The notes: generated from the sequence alone by a model not told the origin. A DNA stretch of 58,404 nt from Geitlerinema sp. PCC 9228 (GCF_001870905.1 NZ_LNDC01000132.1:1-58404), one strand, 5' to 3'; counted from the first letter of the stretch, positions 26,401 to 35,685 are shown. A program made the numbers and translations.

Positions 26401-27115
26401 TTTGACCCAACATCCTCAAATTCGCGAAGCAGCGGTAGGGGTGCTTCGCGAAGCACCCGTACGGGATGATGGTACGGGCAAGCGTTTGGTCGCCTATATC
26501 GTTTGCTTCGACAAAGCTCAGCACAAGCCGCATAGTTCAAATTCAGACAATAACTGGCAGATGCTTCGGCAGGACTCAGCACAAGTGCTTCAACCAAGCT
26601 CAGTACAAGCTTTTTTGCGATCGCTACTGCCCGAGTATGCCATTCCTTCCCAATTTGTGGAATTAGAAGCTTTACCCACCACCCCCAGTGGCAAAATCGA
26701 CCGGCGTTCCTTACCCGAACCCCAACCCCAACACACCAACACCTCTGCTTCGACAAAGCTCAGCACAAGCAGCAGCTACGTTGCTCCTAGAAACGACCTG
26801 GAATCGGACATTGCCCAGATGTGGCAGGAAATTTTGCAATGCGATCGCGTAGGCATCAACGACAACTTTTTCGACCTCGGCGGTCATTCCTTGCTCATCG
26901 TGCAATTGGGCGATCGCTTGTCCGAGTATCTACAACAGGAAATTCCGCTCGTCAAGCTATTTCAGTATCCCACCATCGCCAGCTTTGTGGAATATCTAAA
27001 TTCTGCAAACAACAGCCCAACCAACCAGCAATCCCATCGCTCTACCAGACGCCAAAGAGCCCAAAACCGAACTGCCAACCTGCAGCAGCAACGAAAACGG
27101 CGACAGCGGCGGTGA
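23498..27115 (+). CDS. NRPS module C-A-PCP, substrate uncertain
   Basis: A 1205-residue module. The condensation domain (about 50-470) has SHHIISDAWS near 186: the catalytic His and Asp are present, and the usual Gly after Asp is Ala. The A domain (about 500-1060) has YTSGSTGQPKG near 693 and TTPSGKIDR. My reading of the specificity residues is D-V-Q-F-V-A-Q-V-V-K. This shares DVQ and VVK with proline codes but differs enough that the substrate stays open. The PCP Ser is in DLGGHSLLIVQ near 1128. The protein ends in an Arg-rich tail (TRRQRAQNRT, QQQRKRRQRR) that may dock to the PKS. Several dispersed repeats are translated in its A domain and A-PCP linker, and one palindrome gives VLREAP. It lies 161 bp after the Asp module. 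Confidence 0.9.
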   Translation: MSDLAKRIAALSPEQREKLLQKLSQSQSKSSDTTQSPSVEGSQDAPVSQTGETVFPLSAAQQRLWFLEQLVGESPFYNVPGAVEIQGQLDANILQRCFSETIRRHQVLRTRFAKQNGEPVQIVDPPFQLEMPVVDLQQTDSACKEEKAQQLAREEAEKPFDLTKSPLLRTKLLHLERDRYLLVFISHHIISDAWSRTVMLRELTTLYQAFSQQQPFSCGDASRTPLPELSVQYVDFAVRQNQWLQGETMQKQLDYWQQKLHPLPPVLELPFAHPRPQQQSYRGAQHQLVVEPELMASLRSLARQHNATPYVVLLAAFQTLLYRYTGETDIAVGSPIANRNHAAYEQLIGFFANTLVLRSDLSGDPTFSELLDRVRETALDAYSNQDLPFEKLVEVLQPQRDTSHSPLFQVLFAFHDMPVLPEIPGLSFKLWDLDTATAKFDLSLLLRVDEQNRGIITLEYNTDLFDSETIERLATHWQTLLTDIAKQPSQPISQLSLLPPAERQQVLQTFQATEVDYPETPVHQLFVEQVAQTPTREAVSLGEQTLTYQTLYQKANQLARKLRSLGVGPETQVGICLSVSPEIYAQRSEAWLPVAVLGVLLAGGAYVPLDPNLPQARLAYMSENAQVKIVLTHEHLQARLPDGCTTLCLDTDSDEIAKYSDAPLEPLATPGVDRTGAEPRRSSRNVDNLAYIIYTSGSTGQPKGVAMTHRPLNNLIRFQRQISRLQQQGARTLQFAAFSFDVFFQELFATWSAGGTLVLMPDEARRDPNRWLELMVQERVERVFLPFVALSQLAQAAQRRGKIPQSLQEIVTAGEQLQITPAIARFLEALPNCRLQNQYGPSETHVVATYTLSGKPNSWPKLPPIGRPIANAKLYVLDENLQPVPIGVPGELCVGGVSLARGYFRNQQQTDERFITNPFVAEQHKPRLYRTGDRARFLSDGNIEFLGRNDRQVKLRGFRLELAEVEAALTQHPQIREAAVGVLREAPVRDDGTGKRLVAYIVCFDKAQHKPHSSNSDNNWQMLRQDSAQVLQPSSVQAFLRSLLPEYAIPSQFVELEALPTTPSGKIDRRSLPEPQPQHTNTSASTKLSTSSSYVAPRNDLESDIAQMWQEILQCDRVGINDNFFDLGGHSLLIVQLGDRLSEYLQQEIPLVKLFQYPTIASFVEYLNSANNSPTNQQSHRSTRRQRAQNRTANLQQQRKRRQRR
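25521..25543 (-). repeat. GCTTCGAC-type repeat, in frame in NRPS A domain
   Basis: A reverse-orientation copy of the dispersed repeat (reverse strand GCTTCGACGCGGCTCAGCA). It is translated as TGAEPRRSS in a loop just before the ATP-binding motif YTSGSTGQPKG. Confidence 0.6.
26435..26462. repeat. GTAGGGG palindrome, in frame in NRPS A domain
   Basis: The palindromic core GGGTGCTTCGCGAAGCACCC is translated as VGVLREAP in the C-terminal subdomain of the A domain. It is related to the palindromes at 27168, 29318, 30697 and 32406. Confidence 0.6.
26505..26609 (+). repeat. Three GCTTCGAC-type repeats, in frame in NRPS A domain
   Basis: Copies lie at 26505-26527, 26563-26585 and 26587-26609. They read variants of GCTTCGACAAAGCTCAGC plus ACAAG. 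Because they sit in different reading frames they give CFDKAQHKP, LRQDSAQVL and LQPSSVQA. Together they expand the C-terminal part of the A domain before the SGKIDR motif. Confidence 0.7.
26747..26769 (+). repeat. GCTTCGAC-type repeat, in frame in the A-PCP linker
   Basis: A copy of GCTTCGACAAAGCTCAGC plus ACAAG, translated as ASTKLSTS, in the linker between the A domain and the carrier protein. Confidence 0.7.
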
Positions 27116-27123
27116 TTTTAATT

Positions 27124-27155
27124 GGGAGGGAGAGGGGGAGGAGTGGGAGAGGGGG
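27124..27155 (+). other. G-quadruplex-capable G-rich run upstream of the PKS
   Basis: Five runs of three or more G separated by 1 to 6 bases (GGGAGGGAGAGGGGGAGG, then GAGTGGGAGAGGGGG) lie between the NRPS stop and the PKS start, about 110 bp before the PKS ATG. Whether it folds in DNA or mRNA is untested. Confidence 0.45.
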
Positions 27156-27167
27156 CACCCTTCGGCA

Positions 27168-27194
27168 GTAGGGGGTTTCGCGAAACGCCCCTAC
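27168..27194. repeat. GTAGGGG palindrome between NRPS and PKS
   Basis: A 27-base palindromic repeat with core GGGTTTCGCGAAACGCCC, of the same family as the palindromes inside the coding regions. It lies in the 148-bp gap between the third NRPS gene and the PKS gene. Confidence 0.55.
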
Positions 27195-27263
27195 TCAGGG
27201 CAAGTCGGCGCATCGGCGCATGGGGCTTCAAAGAAAACAATCGATCGTACTTGGTAAAAAATT

Positions 27264-30200
27264 ATGGAAAACACAAACAACGATATCGCGATCGTAGGCA
27301 TGACGGGCAGATTTCCTGGTGCCCGTTCGGTAGAGGAATTCTGGCAAAATTTGCGCGATGGTGTGGAATCCATCGAGTCTTTGAGCGAAGAACAACTGCA
27401 AGCGGCTGGCATCGCGCGCGAAACCTACAACCAGCCGAACTACGTTAAAGCAGCTCCCATTCTCAAAAACGATATTGCCGAATTTGATGCCTCGTTTTTT
27501 GGGTTGAGTCCTCGGGAAGCGGAACTGCTCGACCCCCAACAGCGATTCTTTTTAGAAGGCGCTTGGGAAGCGATGGAAAATGCCGGGTACAATCCACAAG
27601 ACTGCGGGTTGCGAGCGGGCATTTATGCTGGTGTAGGGCGGAATACGTACCTGTTGTTCAACGTCTATCCCAACCGCGATACCATCGATACGGCGGGGGC
27701 GTTTGCTACCCTCATTAGCAACGATAAAGATTTCCTTGCCACCCGCGTTGCCTATTTTCTTAATTTCAAAGGGGCAAGTATCACCGTACAAACCGCTTGT
27801 TCTACGTCTTTGGTAGCAACGCATTTGGCTTGCCAGAGCCTGTTGAGCGGCGAAAACGATTTGGTGTTGGCGGGGGGTGTTTCCCTGAAGGTGCCACATA
27901 CGGCTGGGTACGTTTACCAAGAAGGTGGGATTTATTCACCGGATGGGCACTGTCGCAGTTTCGATGCCCATGCCCAAGGAACGGTGGGTGGCAGCGGTAT
28001 GGGCATTGTGGTGTTAAAACGTTTGGAAGATGCGATCGCGGATGGAGATACCATTCGCGGGGTTATTAAAGGGTCTGCCACCAACAACGATGGTGCTGTA
28101 AAAGTGGGATACACGGCTCCCAGCGTGACGGGGCAAGCGGATGTCATTGAAGAGGCGCTGTGCGTGGCGGATATCCATCCGGAAACCATTCAATACGTGG
28201 AAACCCACGGTACGGCAACACCGTTAGGCGACCCCATTGAAATCCAAGCTCTCACTTCGGCATTTCGTTCCAGTACCCAGAAAACAGGTTGGTGTGCCAT
28301 TGGTTCGGTAAAAAGCAATGTGGGACATTTGGATACGGCAGCTGGTGTGGCAGGTCTAATCAAAACTGTGTTGGCATTGGAAAACCAACAAATTCCTCCT
28401 TCGTTGCATTGGGAACAACCCAATCCCCAAATTGATTTTGACAGTACCCCTTTCTTTGTCAATACGAAGCTACAAGATTGGCAGCGGTTCGACTCCAATG
28501 GCAGCCAGCAGGGGGAAACGCCGCGACGTGCAGGGGTTAGTTCCTTTGGCATCGGCGGTACCAACGCCCACGTCATTGTGGAAGAAGCACCCAAAACTTC
28601 CCCTGCTGCTACTTCCAGACCCCAACAACTATTGCTGCTTTCCACCAAAACCAAAACGGCTCTGGAAACGGCGACGACGAATTTAAAAACCTATCTGGAA
28701 CAACAGAAACCAGACAACTTAGCTGACGTTGCCTATACACTACAAATCGGACGCCAGCATTTTTCCTATCGCCGTGCCATCGTCTGCGAAAACAATACGG
28801 CTGCCGCTGTAGAAGTTCTATCGTCGGGAACATTCGTAACTACAGGATACTGCGAAACCAGCGATCGCCCGGTATGTTTTATGTTTCCCGGTCAAGGTTC
28901 CCAATATGCCAACATGGGAAGGCAGTTGTACGAACGCGAACCCGTCTATCGCCAGTCGATCGATCGCAGTGCCGAGTTGTTCGCTCCCTATCTCGATCTG
29001 GATATTCGCGATATTTTGTATGCCGATGCTTCTACAGAGGACCATCAAGAACAACTTACCCATACCGCGATCGCGCAATGTGTTTTGTTTGCTGTCGAGT
29101 ATGCTTTGGCACAACTGTGGCTTTCGATGGGTATTCAACCGAAAGCAGCCATTGGACATAGCATTGGCGAATACGTGGCGGCTTGTCTGGCAGGGGTGTT
29201 TGACCTAGAAGATGCTCATGCGTTAGTTGCCCAACGGGGCAAGCTGATGGAACAAGCACCCACCGGCAGCATGTTGAGCGTAGGGCTACCGGCAGCAGAG
29301 CTAGAACCCATGCTTGGTGGGGCAGGCACGGGGGCGCTTCGCGAAGCGCCCCTACAGTATACGGTGGCAGCCATCAATGCTCCCTCTTTGTGTGTTGTTT
29401 CTGGAGAAGAAAATGCGATCGCGCGTTTGCAATCGACCCTAGAGGCACGCGGAGTGGTTTGTCGCCCCCTCCACGTTCGTCATGCCTTTCATTCTCCTAG
29501 CATGAACGCCGCTGCCGAACAATTCGCTGCTATTGTAGAACGGACTTCCCTCCATCCCCCGCATTTACCTTTTATTTCCAATGTCACCGGCACTTGGATT
29601 ACCGAAGCGCAAGCCACCGACCCCCACTATTGGGCGCAACACATCCGCCAACCCGTACGTTTTGCCGATGGTGCTGCCGAACTGATGCGCTGCTTCGACC
29701 AAGCTCAGCACAAGCAAGCAATTCTGTTGGAAGTGGGACCGGGGAGAACCCTGCAAACGCTAGTCCGACTTGCAGCGAGCGAAACCGAACCGCAGCAGCT
29801 TCAGGATGATGCCGAACCTGTGGTTCTTACTTCCATGCGCCATCCCCAACAACCAACCAATGATACCCACCACCTGCTTGCAACCCTAGGGCAACTGTGG
29901 CGTTATGGGGTTACCATTGATTGGCAAGGCTTTTACCAGCAAGAAAAGCGTCGCCGCATTCCGCTACCCACCTATCCTTTTGAACGGCAGCGTTACTGGA
30001 TCGATCCGCCTAGCAAATCTTCCCAAGACCGGCAGCCAGAATCTACAACCAGCGAGGAGTTGCAACAGAGAAATCCTTTTGACGAATGGTTCTATACACC
30101 CACGTGGAAGCGTTTGCCTCGACGTAGTACAGCACAAACTGTATTGGCTGCCTCTCCGACAACTGCAACCAGCAATGCCGGAACCCACTGGCTGGTATTT

Positions 30201-32357
30201 ACAGATAGACAAGATGTGGGTAATTCGCTACTGCAACAAGTCCAGCAACAGCTTGCAGATGAAGGAGAATTGGACTATATCTGCATAGCCGTTGTCATGG
30301 GCGAAGAATTTGCTCAAATCGATGCCAACACCTATGCCATAAATCCGCGCCAGCGGCAAGATTACCGCATGCTGTGGCAAGAGCTGGTTCGACGCGATGC
30401 ACTGCCCCAACAAATCGTCCATTGCTGGAATCTTGACTATAGCGATAGTTTGGATTTGGGATTCTACAGCTTGCTCTATCTGGCACAAGCAATAGGCGAG
30501 AGCGATGTTACCGAACCGATAACTTTCACCACAGTGAGCGATCGCGCTTACGAAGTGGTCGGAATGGAATCTATTCGTCCCGAACAAGCCACATTGCAGG
30601 GTATTTGTCAAGTCATTTCCCAAGAATATTCCAATATTTCCTGTCGCTTGGTAGATGTGCTCCTGCCAAGGATTCAACATAGCTCAGCAGATTCGCAGGC
30701 GCAACGCGAAGCGCCCCTACTTGCCCAACAAATTCTTGGTGAAATCCAAGTATCGGCAAACGAAGGCTTCGACGAAGCTCAGTACAAGTCGCCTGTGGCA
30801 TATCGCGGCGGCTATCGCTGGATTCGTTCGTTTGATGCAATTTCTTTACCAGCAACCAGTGAAGGGATGCCCCATCGCCTGAAGCAAGGCGGCGTTTACT
30901 TGATTACTGGCGGTCTGGGTGGCATTGGTTTGTCGGTGGCTCGATATCTTGCCGATACGGTACAAGCCAAATTAATTTTGGTAACCCGTTCCGGTTTGCC
31001 AGCGCTAGAGAAAGGGTCCGATGCTTCGGCAGGGGTGAGCACAAGTTTCCTGACATCGCAGCCAGAAGAACCCCCTGTAGTCCCCCTTAGTAAGGGGGAC
31101 GGCGGCAGCTGGGGGGAAGAAGACAAAACCAGCCAAAAAATTAGGGCAGTTCAAGATTTGAAACAGCGCGGTGCCGAAGTTTTGGTGCTTGCTGCCGACG
31201 CAAGCGATCGCGATGGCATGGAATCTGCGATCGCAACTGGAGAATCTCGTTTTGGTCCCATCAATGGGGTGGTTCATGCTGCTGGGGTTGCTGGCGGCGG
31301 TATTATTCAATTGAAAGACCCAACACAAGCCGATGCGGTTCTATCTGCGAAAGTTCGCGGTTCGGTGGTGTTGGATGAATTATTGCGCGATCGGGAGTTG
31401 GATTTTATGGTGCTTTGTTCTTCCCTAAGTTCCGTTATCGGTGGTGTGGGTCAAGTGGACTATTGCGCTGCCAATGCCTTTTTAGATGCTTTTGCCCGCG
31501 ATCGCACAGCCAGAACCAACCAATACACTGTTTCGATTAATTGGGATGTGTGGCAAGAGGTTGGCATGGCGGTAGGTACGGAAGTGCCAGAATTGCTGCA
31601 AAAACAGCGTCAAGAAAGCATCGATTCGGGGCTATCGCCGGCGGAAGGAATTGCAGCTTTCCGTCACATTCTCGATAGCGATTTGCCTCACGTTTTGGTT
31701 TCTACCAAAAATTTAGATGATGTTATCGAAAACCGCCGTTCGGATATTGGTTTGGAAGATAAACTGGCGCAGTTGGAATCGCAAACAGAAGAACCAAGTA
31801 CCCCTGCAACCACCTATCCCCGTCCTAATTTAGAAACCACCTACGTAGCCCCGCGCAATAGCATCGAACGCACCATTGCTGCCACCTGGCAAGATTTTCT
31901 GGGTATTGACGATGTGGGCATACATGATGACTTTTTTGAGTTGGGCGGTCATTCCCTGTTGGCGGCGCGTATTATTTCTCAACTGCGCGATCGCTTTCAA
32001 CAAGAAATTCCCATCGATACCTTGTTCAAAACGCCAACGATTGCCGGGATAGCTGCTGTTATTCAGGACAACACTGCTGCTTCGACAAAGGTTCGTACAA
32101 AATCACCAGAACCAGATTCTACTCCGGAATCAATTTCTACCGATGCTTCGGCAGGGCTCAGCACAAGTGCTTCAACAAAGCTCAGCACAAGCGACGCTCA
32201 AGTCACCATTTTACCCACCCTCCGTACCGAAGCCCATAAGAAGCTTACCAAACTGGACGAACTTTCCGAACGCGATGTGGATGCTCTCTTACAGCGTTGC
32301 CTATCTCAAGAAAACTTATCTCAGGAGGAGATAGATATGTATCTGCAAAACAACTGA
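27264..32357 (+). CDS. Type I PKS module KS-AT-KR-ACP
   Basis: A 1697-residue polyketide synthase module that should add one malonyl-derived unit and reduce the ketone. KS (about 5-430) has Cys in QTACSTSLVA near 176, His in VETHGTAT and KSNVGHLD. AT (about 540-860) has PGQGSQYANMG, Ser in GHSIGE near 631, and HAFH, the signature favouring malonyl-CoA. KR (about 1000-1440) has TGGLGGIG near 1214 and the Ser/Tyr region CSSLSSVIGGVGQVDYCAAN. The ACP Ser is in ELGGHSLLAA near 1561. No TE or reductase domain follows, only about 100 residues ending in a charged helical stretch that may dock to another protein. Dispersed repeats are translated in the AT, the KR and the tail, lengthening loops. It starts 148 bp after the third NRPS gene. 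Confidence 0.94.
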   Translation: MENTNNDIAIVGMTGRFPGARSVEEFWQNLRDGVESIESLSEEQLQAAGIARETYNQPNYVKAAPILKNDIAEFDASFFGLSPREAELLDPQQRFFLEGAWEAMENAGYNPQDCGLRAGIYAGVGRNTYLLFNVYPNRDTIDTAGAFATLISNDKDFLATRVAYFLNFKGASITVQTACSTSLVATHLACQSLLSGENDLVLAGGVSLKVPHTAGYVYQEGGIYSPDGHCRSFDAHAQGTVGGSGMGIVVLKRLEDAIADGDTIRGVIKGSATNNDGAVKVGYTAPSVTGQADVIEEALCVADIHPETIQYVETHGTATPLGDPIEIQALTSAFRSSTQKTGWCAIGSVKSNVGHLDTAAGVAGLIKTVLALENQQIPPSLHWEQPNPQIDFDSTPFFVNTKLQDWQRFDSNGSQQGETPRRAGVSSFGIGGTNAHVIVEEAPKTSPAATSRPQQLLLLSTKTKTALETATTNLKTYLEQQKPDNLADVAYTLQIGRQHFSYRRAIVCENNTAAAVEVLSSGTFVTTGYCETSDRPVCFMFPGQGSQYANMGRQLYEREPVYRQSIDRSAELFAPYLDLDIRDILYADASTEDHQEQLTHTAIAQCVLFAVEYALAQLWLSMGIQPKAAIGHSIGEYVAACLAGVFDLEDAHALVAQRGKLMEQAPTGSMLSVGLPAAELEPMLGGAGTGALREAPLQYTVAAINAPSLCVVSGEENAIARLQSTLEARGVVCRPLHVRHAFHSPSMNAAAEQFAAIVERTSLHPPHLPFISNVTGTWITEAQATDPHYWAQHIRQPVRFADGAAELMRCFDQAQHKQAILLEVGPGRTLQTLVRLAASETEPQQLQDDAEPVVLTSMRHPQQPTNDTHHLLATLGQLWRYGVTIDWQGFYQQEKRRRIPLPTYPFERQRYWIDPPSKSSQDRQPESTTSEELQQRNPFDEWFYTPTWKRLPRRSTAQTVLAASPTTATSNAGTHWLVFTDRQDVGNSLLQQVQQQLADEGELDYICIAVVMGEEFAQIDANTYAINPRQRQDYRMLWQELVRRDALPQQIVHCWNLDYSDSLDLGFYSLLYLAQAIGESDVTEPITFTTVSDRAYEVVGMESIRPEQATLQGICQVISQEYSNISCRLVDVLLPRIQHSSADSQAQREAPLLAQQILGEIQVSANEGFDEAQYKSPVAYRGGYRWIRSFDAISLPATSEGMPHRLKQGGVYLITGGLGGIGLSVARYLADTVQAKLILVTRSGLPALEKGSDASAGVSTSFLTSQPEEPPVVPLSKGDGGSWGEEDKTSQKIRAVQDLKQRGAEVLVLAADASDRDGMESAIATGESRFGPINGVVHAAGVAGGGIIQLKDPTQADAVLSAKVRGSVVLDELLRDRELDFMVLCSSLSSVIGGVGQVDYCAANAFLDAFARDRTARTNQYTVSINWDVWQEVGMAVGTEVPELLQKQRQESIDSGLSPAEGIAAFRHILDSDLPHVLVSTKNLDDVIENRRSDIGLEDKLAQLESQTEEPSTPATTYPRPNLETTYVAPRNSIERTIAATWQDFLGIDDVGIHDDFFELGGHSLLAARIISQLRDRFQQEIPIDTLFKTPTIAGIAAVIQDNTAASTKVRTKSPEPDSTPESISTDASAGLSTSASTKLSTSDAQVTILPTLRTEAHKKLTKLDELSERDVDALLQRCLSQENLSQEEIDMYLQNN
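29318..29355. repeat. GTAGGGG palindrome, in frame in the PKS AT domain
   Basis: The palindromic core GGGGCGCTTCGCGAAGCGCC is translated as GGAGTGALREAPLQ. It forms an extra loop in the acyltransferase between the ELEPML helix and the VAAINAPSLCVVSG strand, where homologues are shorter. Confidence 0.65.
29692..29714 (+). repeat. GCTTCGAC-type repeat, in frame in PKS AT
   Basis: A copy of GCTTCGACCAAGCTCAGC plus ACAAG, translated as CFDQAQHKQ near the end of the AT domain. Confidence 0.65.
30697..30720. repeat. Partial GTAGGGG palindrome, in frame in PKS
   Basis: A half copy (GCGCAACGCGAAGCGCCCC plus TAC), translated as QREAPL in the KR structural subdomain. Confidence 0.5.
30766..30788 (+). 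repeat. GCTTCGAC-type repeat, in frame in PKS KR
   Basis: A copy of GCTTCGACGAAGCTCAGT plus ACAAG, translated as GFDEAQYKS just before the KR nucleotide-binding subdomain. Confidence 0.65.
31023..31102 (+). repeat. Two unlike repeats side by side, in frame in the PKS KR domain
   Basis: A GCTTCGGC-type copy (31023-31045, giving DASAGVSTS) is followed by a 38-base segment (31065-31102) identical to the core of the MITE-like element at 23339-23438. The second gives PEEPPVVPLSKGDG. They fill the variable loop between the second beta strand and the next helix of the KR Rossmann fold. Confidence 0.7.
32079..32191 (+). repeat. Three GCTTCGAC-type repeats, in frame in the PKS tail
   Basis: Copies lie at 32079-32101, 32145-32167 and 32169-32191. 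The last two are almost back to back. They give AASTKVRT, DASAGLST and SASTKLSTS in the linker after the ACP. Confidence 0.7.
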
Positions 32358-32405
32358 TACCATTTCTGAAAAATAATGATTGTATGGTATTTGCCAATTG
32401 CCCTG

Positions 32406-32452
32406 GTAGGGGGGCTTCGCGAAGCGCCCCTACTCACGCGTTGCGCCCCTAC
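32406..32452. repeat. GTAGGGG palindrome plus half copy downstream of the PKS
   Basis: A palindromic unit with core GGGGCTTCGCGAAGCGCCCC is followed by a half unit (GCGTTGCGCCCCTAC). It lies about 50 bp after the PKS stop, where its hairpin could also help end the transcript. Confidence 0.55.
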
Positions 32453-32508
32453 AAAAATGCCTCTATTATCTCTTGCAGATTATTAAGGAAATGGTACTAT
32501 ACCAGAGA

Positions 32509-32637
32509 ATACCAAATCCGACATGAGCAAACCACAATTATTCTGTAGGGGCAACCCCCCGTGGTTGCCCCTTTTTTGTGGAATAGGAGGGCACTACCCC
32601 GACGTTTTTGTAGGTCTACACACATCGGATGTGTTAT
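32509..32637. mobile_element. MITE-like element downstream of the PKS
   Basis: It opens with ATACCAAATCCGACATG and ends, on the reverse strand, with ATAACACATCCGATGTG, an imperfect inverted repeat. The centre holds the hairpin GGGCAACCCCCCGTGGTTGCCC, shared with the element in the lipoprotein gene at 11944-12107. It has no coding capacity. Confidence 0.55.
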
Positions 32638-32660
32638 GAAACTCCCAGGTGTTTGTTTTG

Positions 32661-33329
32661 TCAGGACTCGATCCACTTACGTAATAAGTTTGAATGGGTC
32701 TTACACAAGATATCAAATTCTTTTGTGTTGCCGTATTTTTTATAAAGGGCCTGTCGTACGGTTTCTAATTCAAAGAGAATTTGTCGTTCTTCTGCATCGC
32801 GAATCCAACTTTGTATCCACGTTACGCCAGCAAAACGGATTCCCGAGGTTACTGTACCTACGCGGTGAAATCTAGAAGAAGGATAAACAACCATAGAGCC
32901 AGCATTTAACTTAACATACTTTTCTCCCCACTCCGTATCGATAATCAACTCACCTCCCTCGTAGCTAGATGGATCGCTTAAAAATAAGGTTATTGATAAA
33001 TCCGAACGGGTTTTATTCTCTTTTCCGATTAAAGCATTGTCGGTATGCATGCCGTAAGACATACCAGTTTCGTAGCGGCTAAATAGAATAGGATGAATTT
33101 TTCGAGGTCGAACGGCACTTTGAAATAAATTGTTCCGTTGCAATGCTTGCAATACAATATCTCGAATCTCTGTGACAGAAGTTTCTTTTTCGGAAAGCTG
33201 CTGGTTATTTTTAACCTGTTTGGCATGCCATCCGGCGGTTAATTTTCCATCTATAAACTTTGCTGCTTCTAAACGAGCAACAATTGTTTTCACTTCATCC
33301 GGTGTCAAAACATCGTCAATGACAAGCAT
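32661..33329 (-). CDS. PiuC/PKHD-type 2OG-Fe(II) oxygenase
   Basis: A 222-residue Fe(II)/2-oxoglutarate oxygenase of the PiuC (PKHD) type, close to the usual length of about 225. The jelly-roll core shows the iron ligands HTD in YGMHTDNAL near 99-101 and His in YPSSRFHRVGTVTSG near 160. The oxoglutarate Arg is the R of SGIRFAGVTW. The N-terminus (VIDDVLTPDEVKTIVARLE) and the GWHAKQVKNNQQL stretch are family features. PiuC genes usually accompany TonB-dependent iron receptors, but their substrate is not settled. Here it lies between the siderophore PKS and thioesterase genes on the opposite strand. It may modify the siderophore or a related ligand, which is inference. Confidence 0.88.
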   Translation of the reverse strand: MLVIDDVLTPDEVKTIVARLEAAKFIDGKLTAGWHAKQVKNNQQLSEKETSVTEIRDIVLQALQRNNLFQSAVRPRKIHPILFSRYETGMSYGMHTDNALIGKENKTRSDLSITLFLSDPSSYEGGELIIDTEWGEKYVKLNAGSMVVYPSSRFHRVGTVTSGIRFAGVTWIQSWIRDAEERQILFELETVRQALYKKYGNTKEFDILCKTHSNLLRKWIES

Positions 33330-33441
33330 AATATATTAACCAGTGGTTGTCTTCTCGATCTAGAGTTGGCAGTTCGTTTAAGAAGAACCGATCGTTGCCG
33401 TTTTTTTGGTTACGAATTGCCCATATTTGGGATTTGGGAAG

Positions 33442-33490
33442 AAAAAAGCGGTCAATAAAGAAAATGGCTCTTATCAAAGACCGCTTTTTT
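33442..33490 (-). terminator. Rho-independent-type terminator of the GE-repeat gene
   Basis: A 12-bp stem, AAAAAAGCGGTC with GACCGCTTTTTT, around a loop of about 25 bases. The T run follows on the minus strand, 30 bp after the stop of the RTX-like gene. Confidence 0.7.
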
Positions 33491-33520
33491 ATTTCTAATT
33501 GCCTACAGCTGGTGTTGAAG

Positions 33521-35647
<2,127 letters not shown>

Positions 35648-35666
35648 CTAATAGCTCGCAACCATT

Positions 35667-35685
35667 ATATGCATTTATTGCATAT
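35667..35685. promoter_or_regulatory. Inverted repeat upstream of the GE-repeat gene, possible operator
   Basis: A perfect 7-bp inverted repeat, ATATGCA-TTTAT-TGCATAT, 65-83 bp upstream of the RTX-like gene's start. It could be a regulator site or simply an AT-rich palindrome; no known consensus is claimed. Confidence 0.35.
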
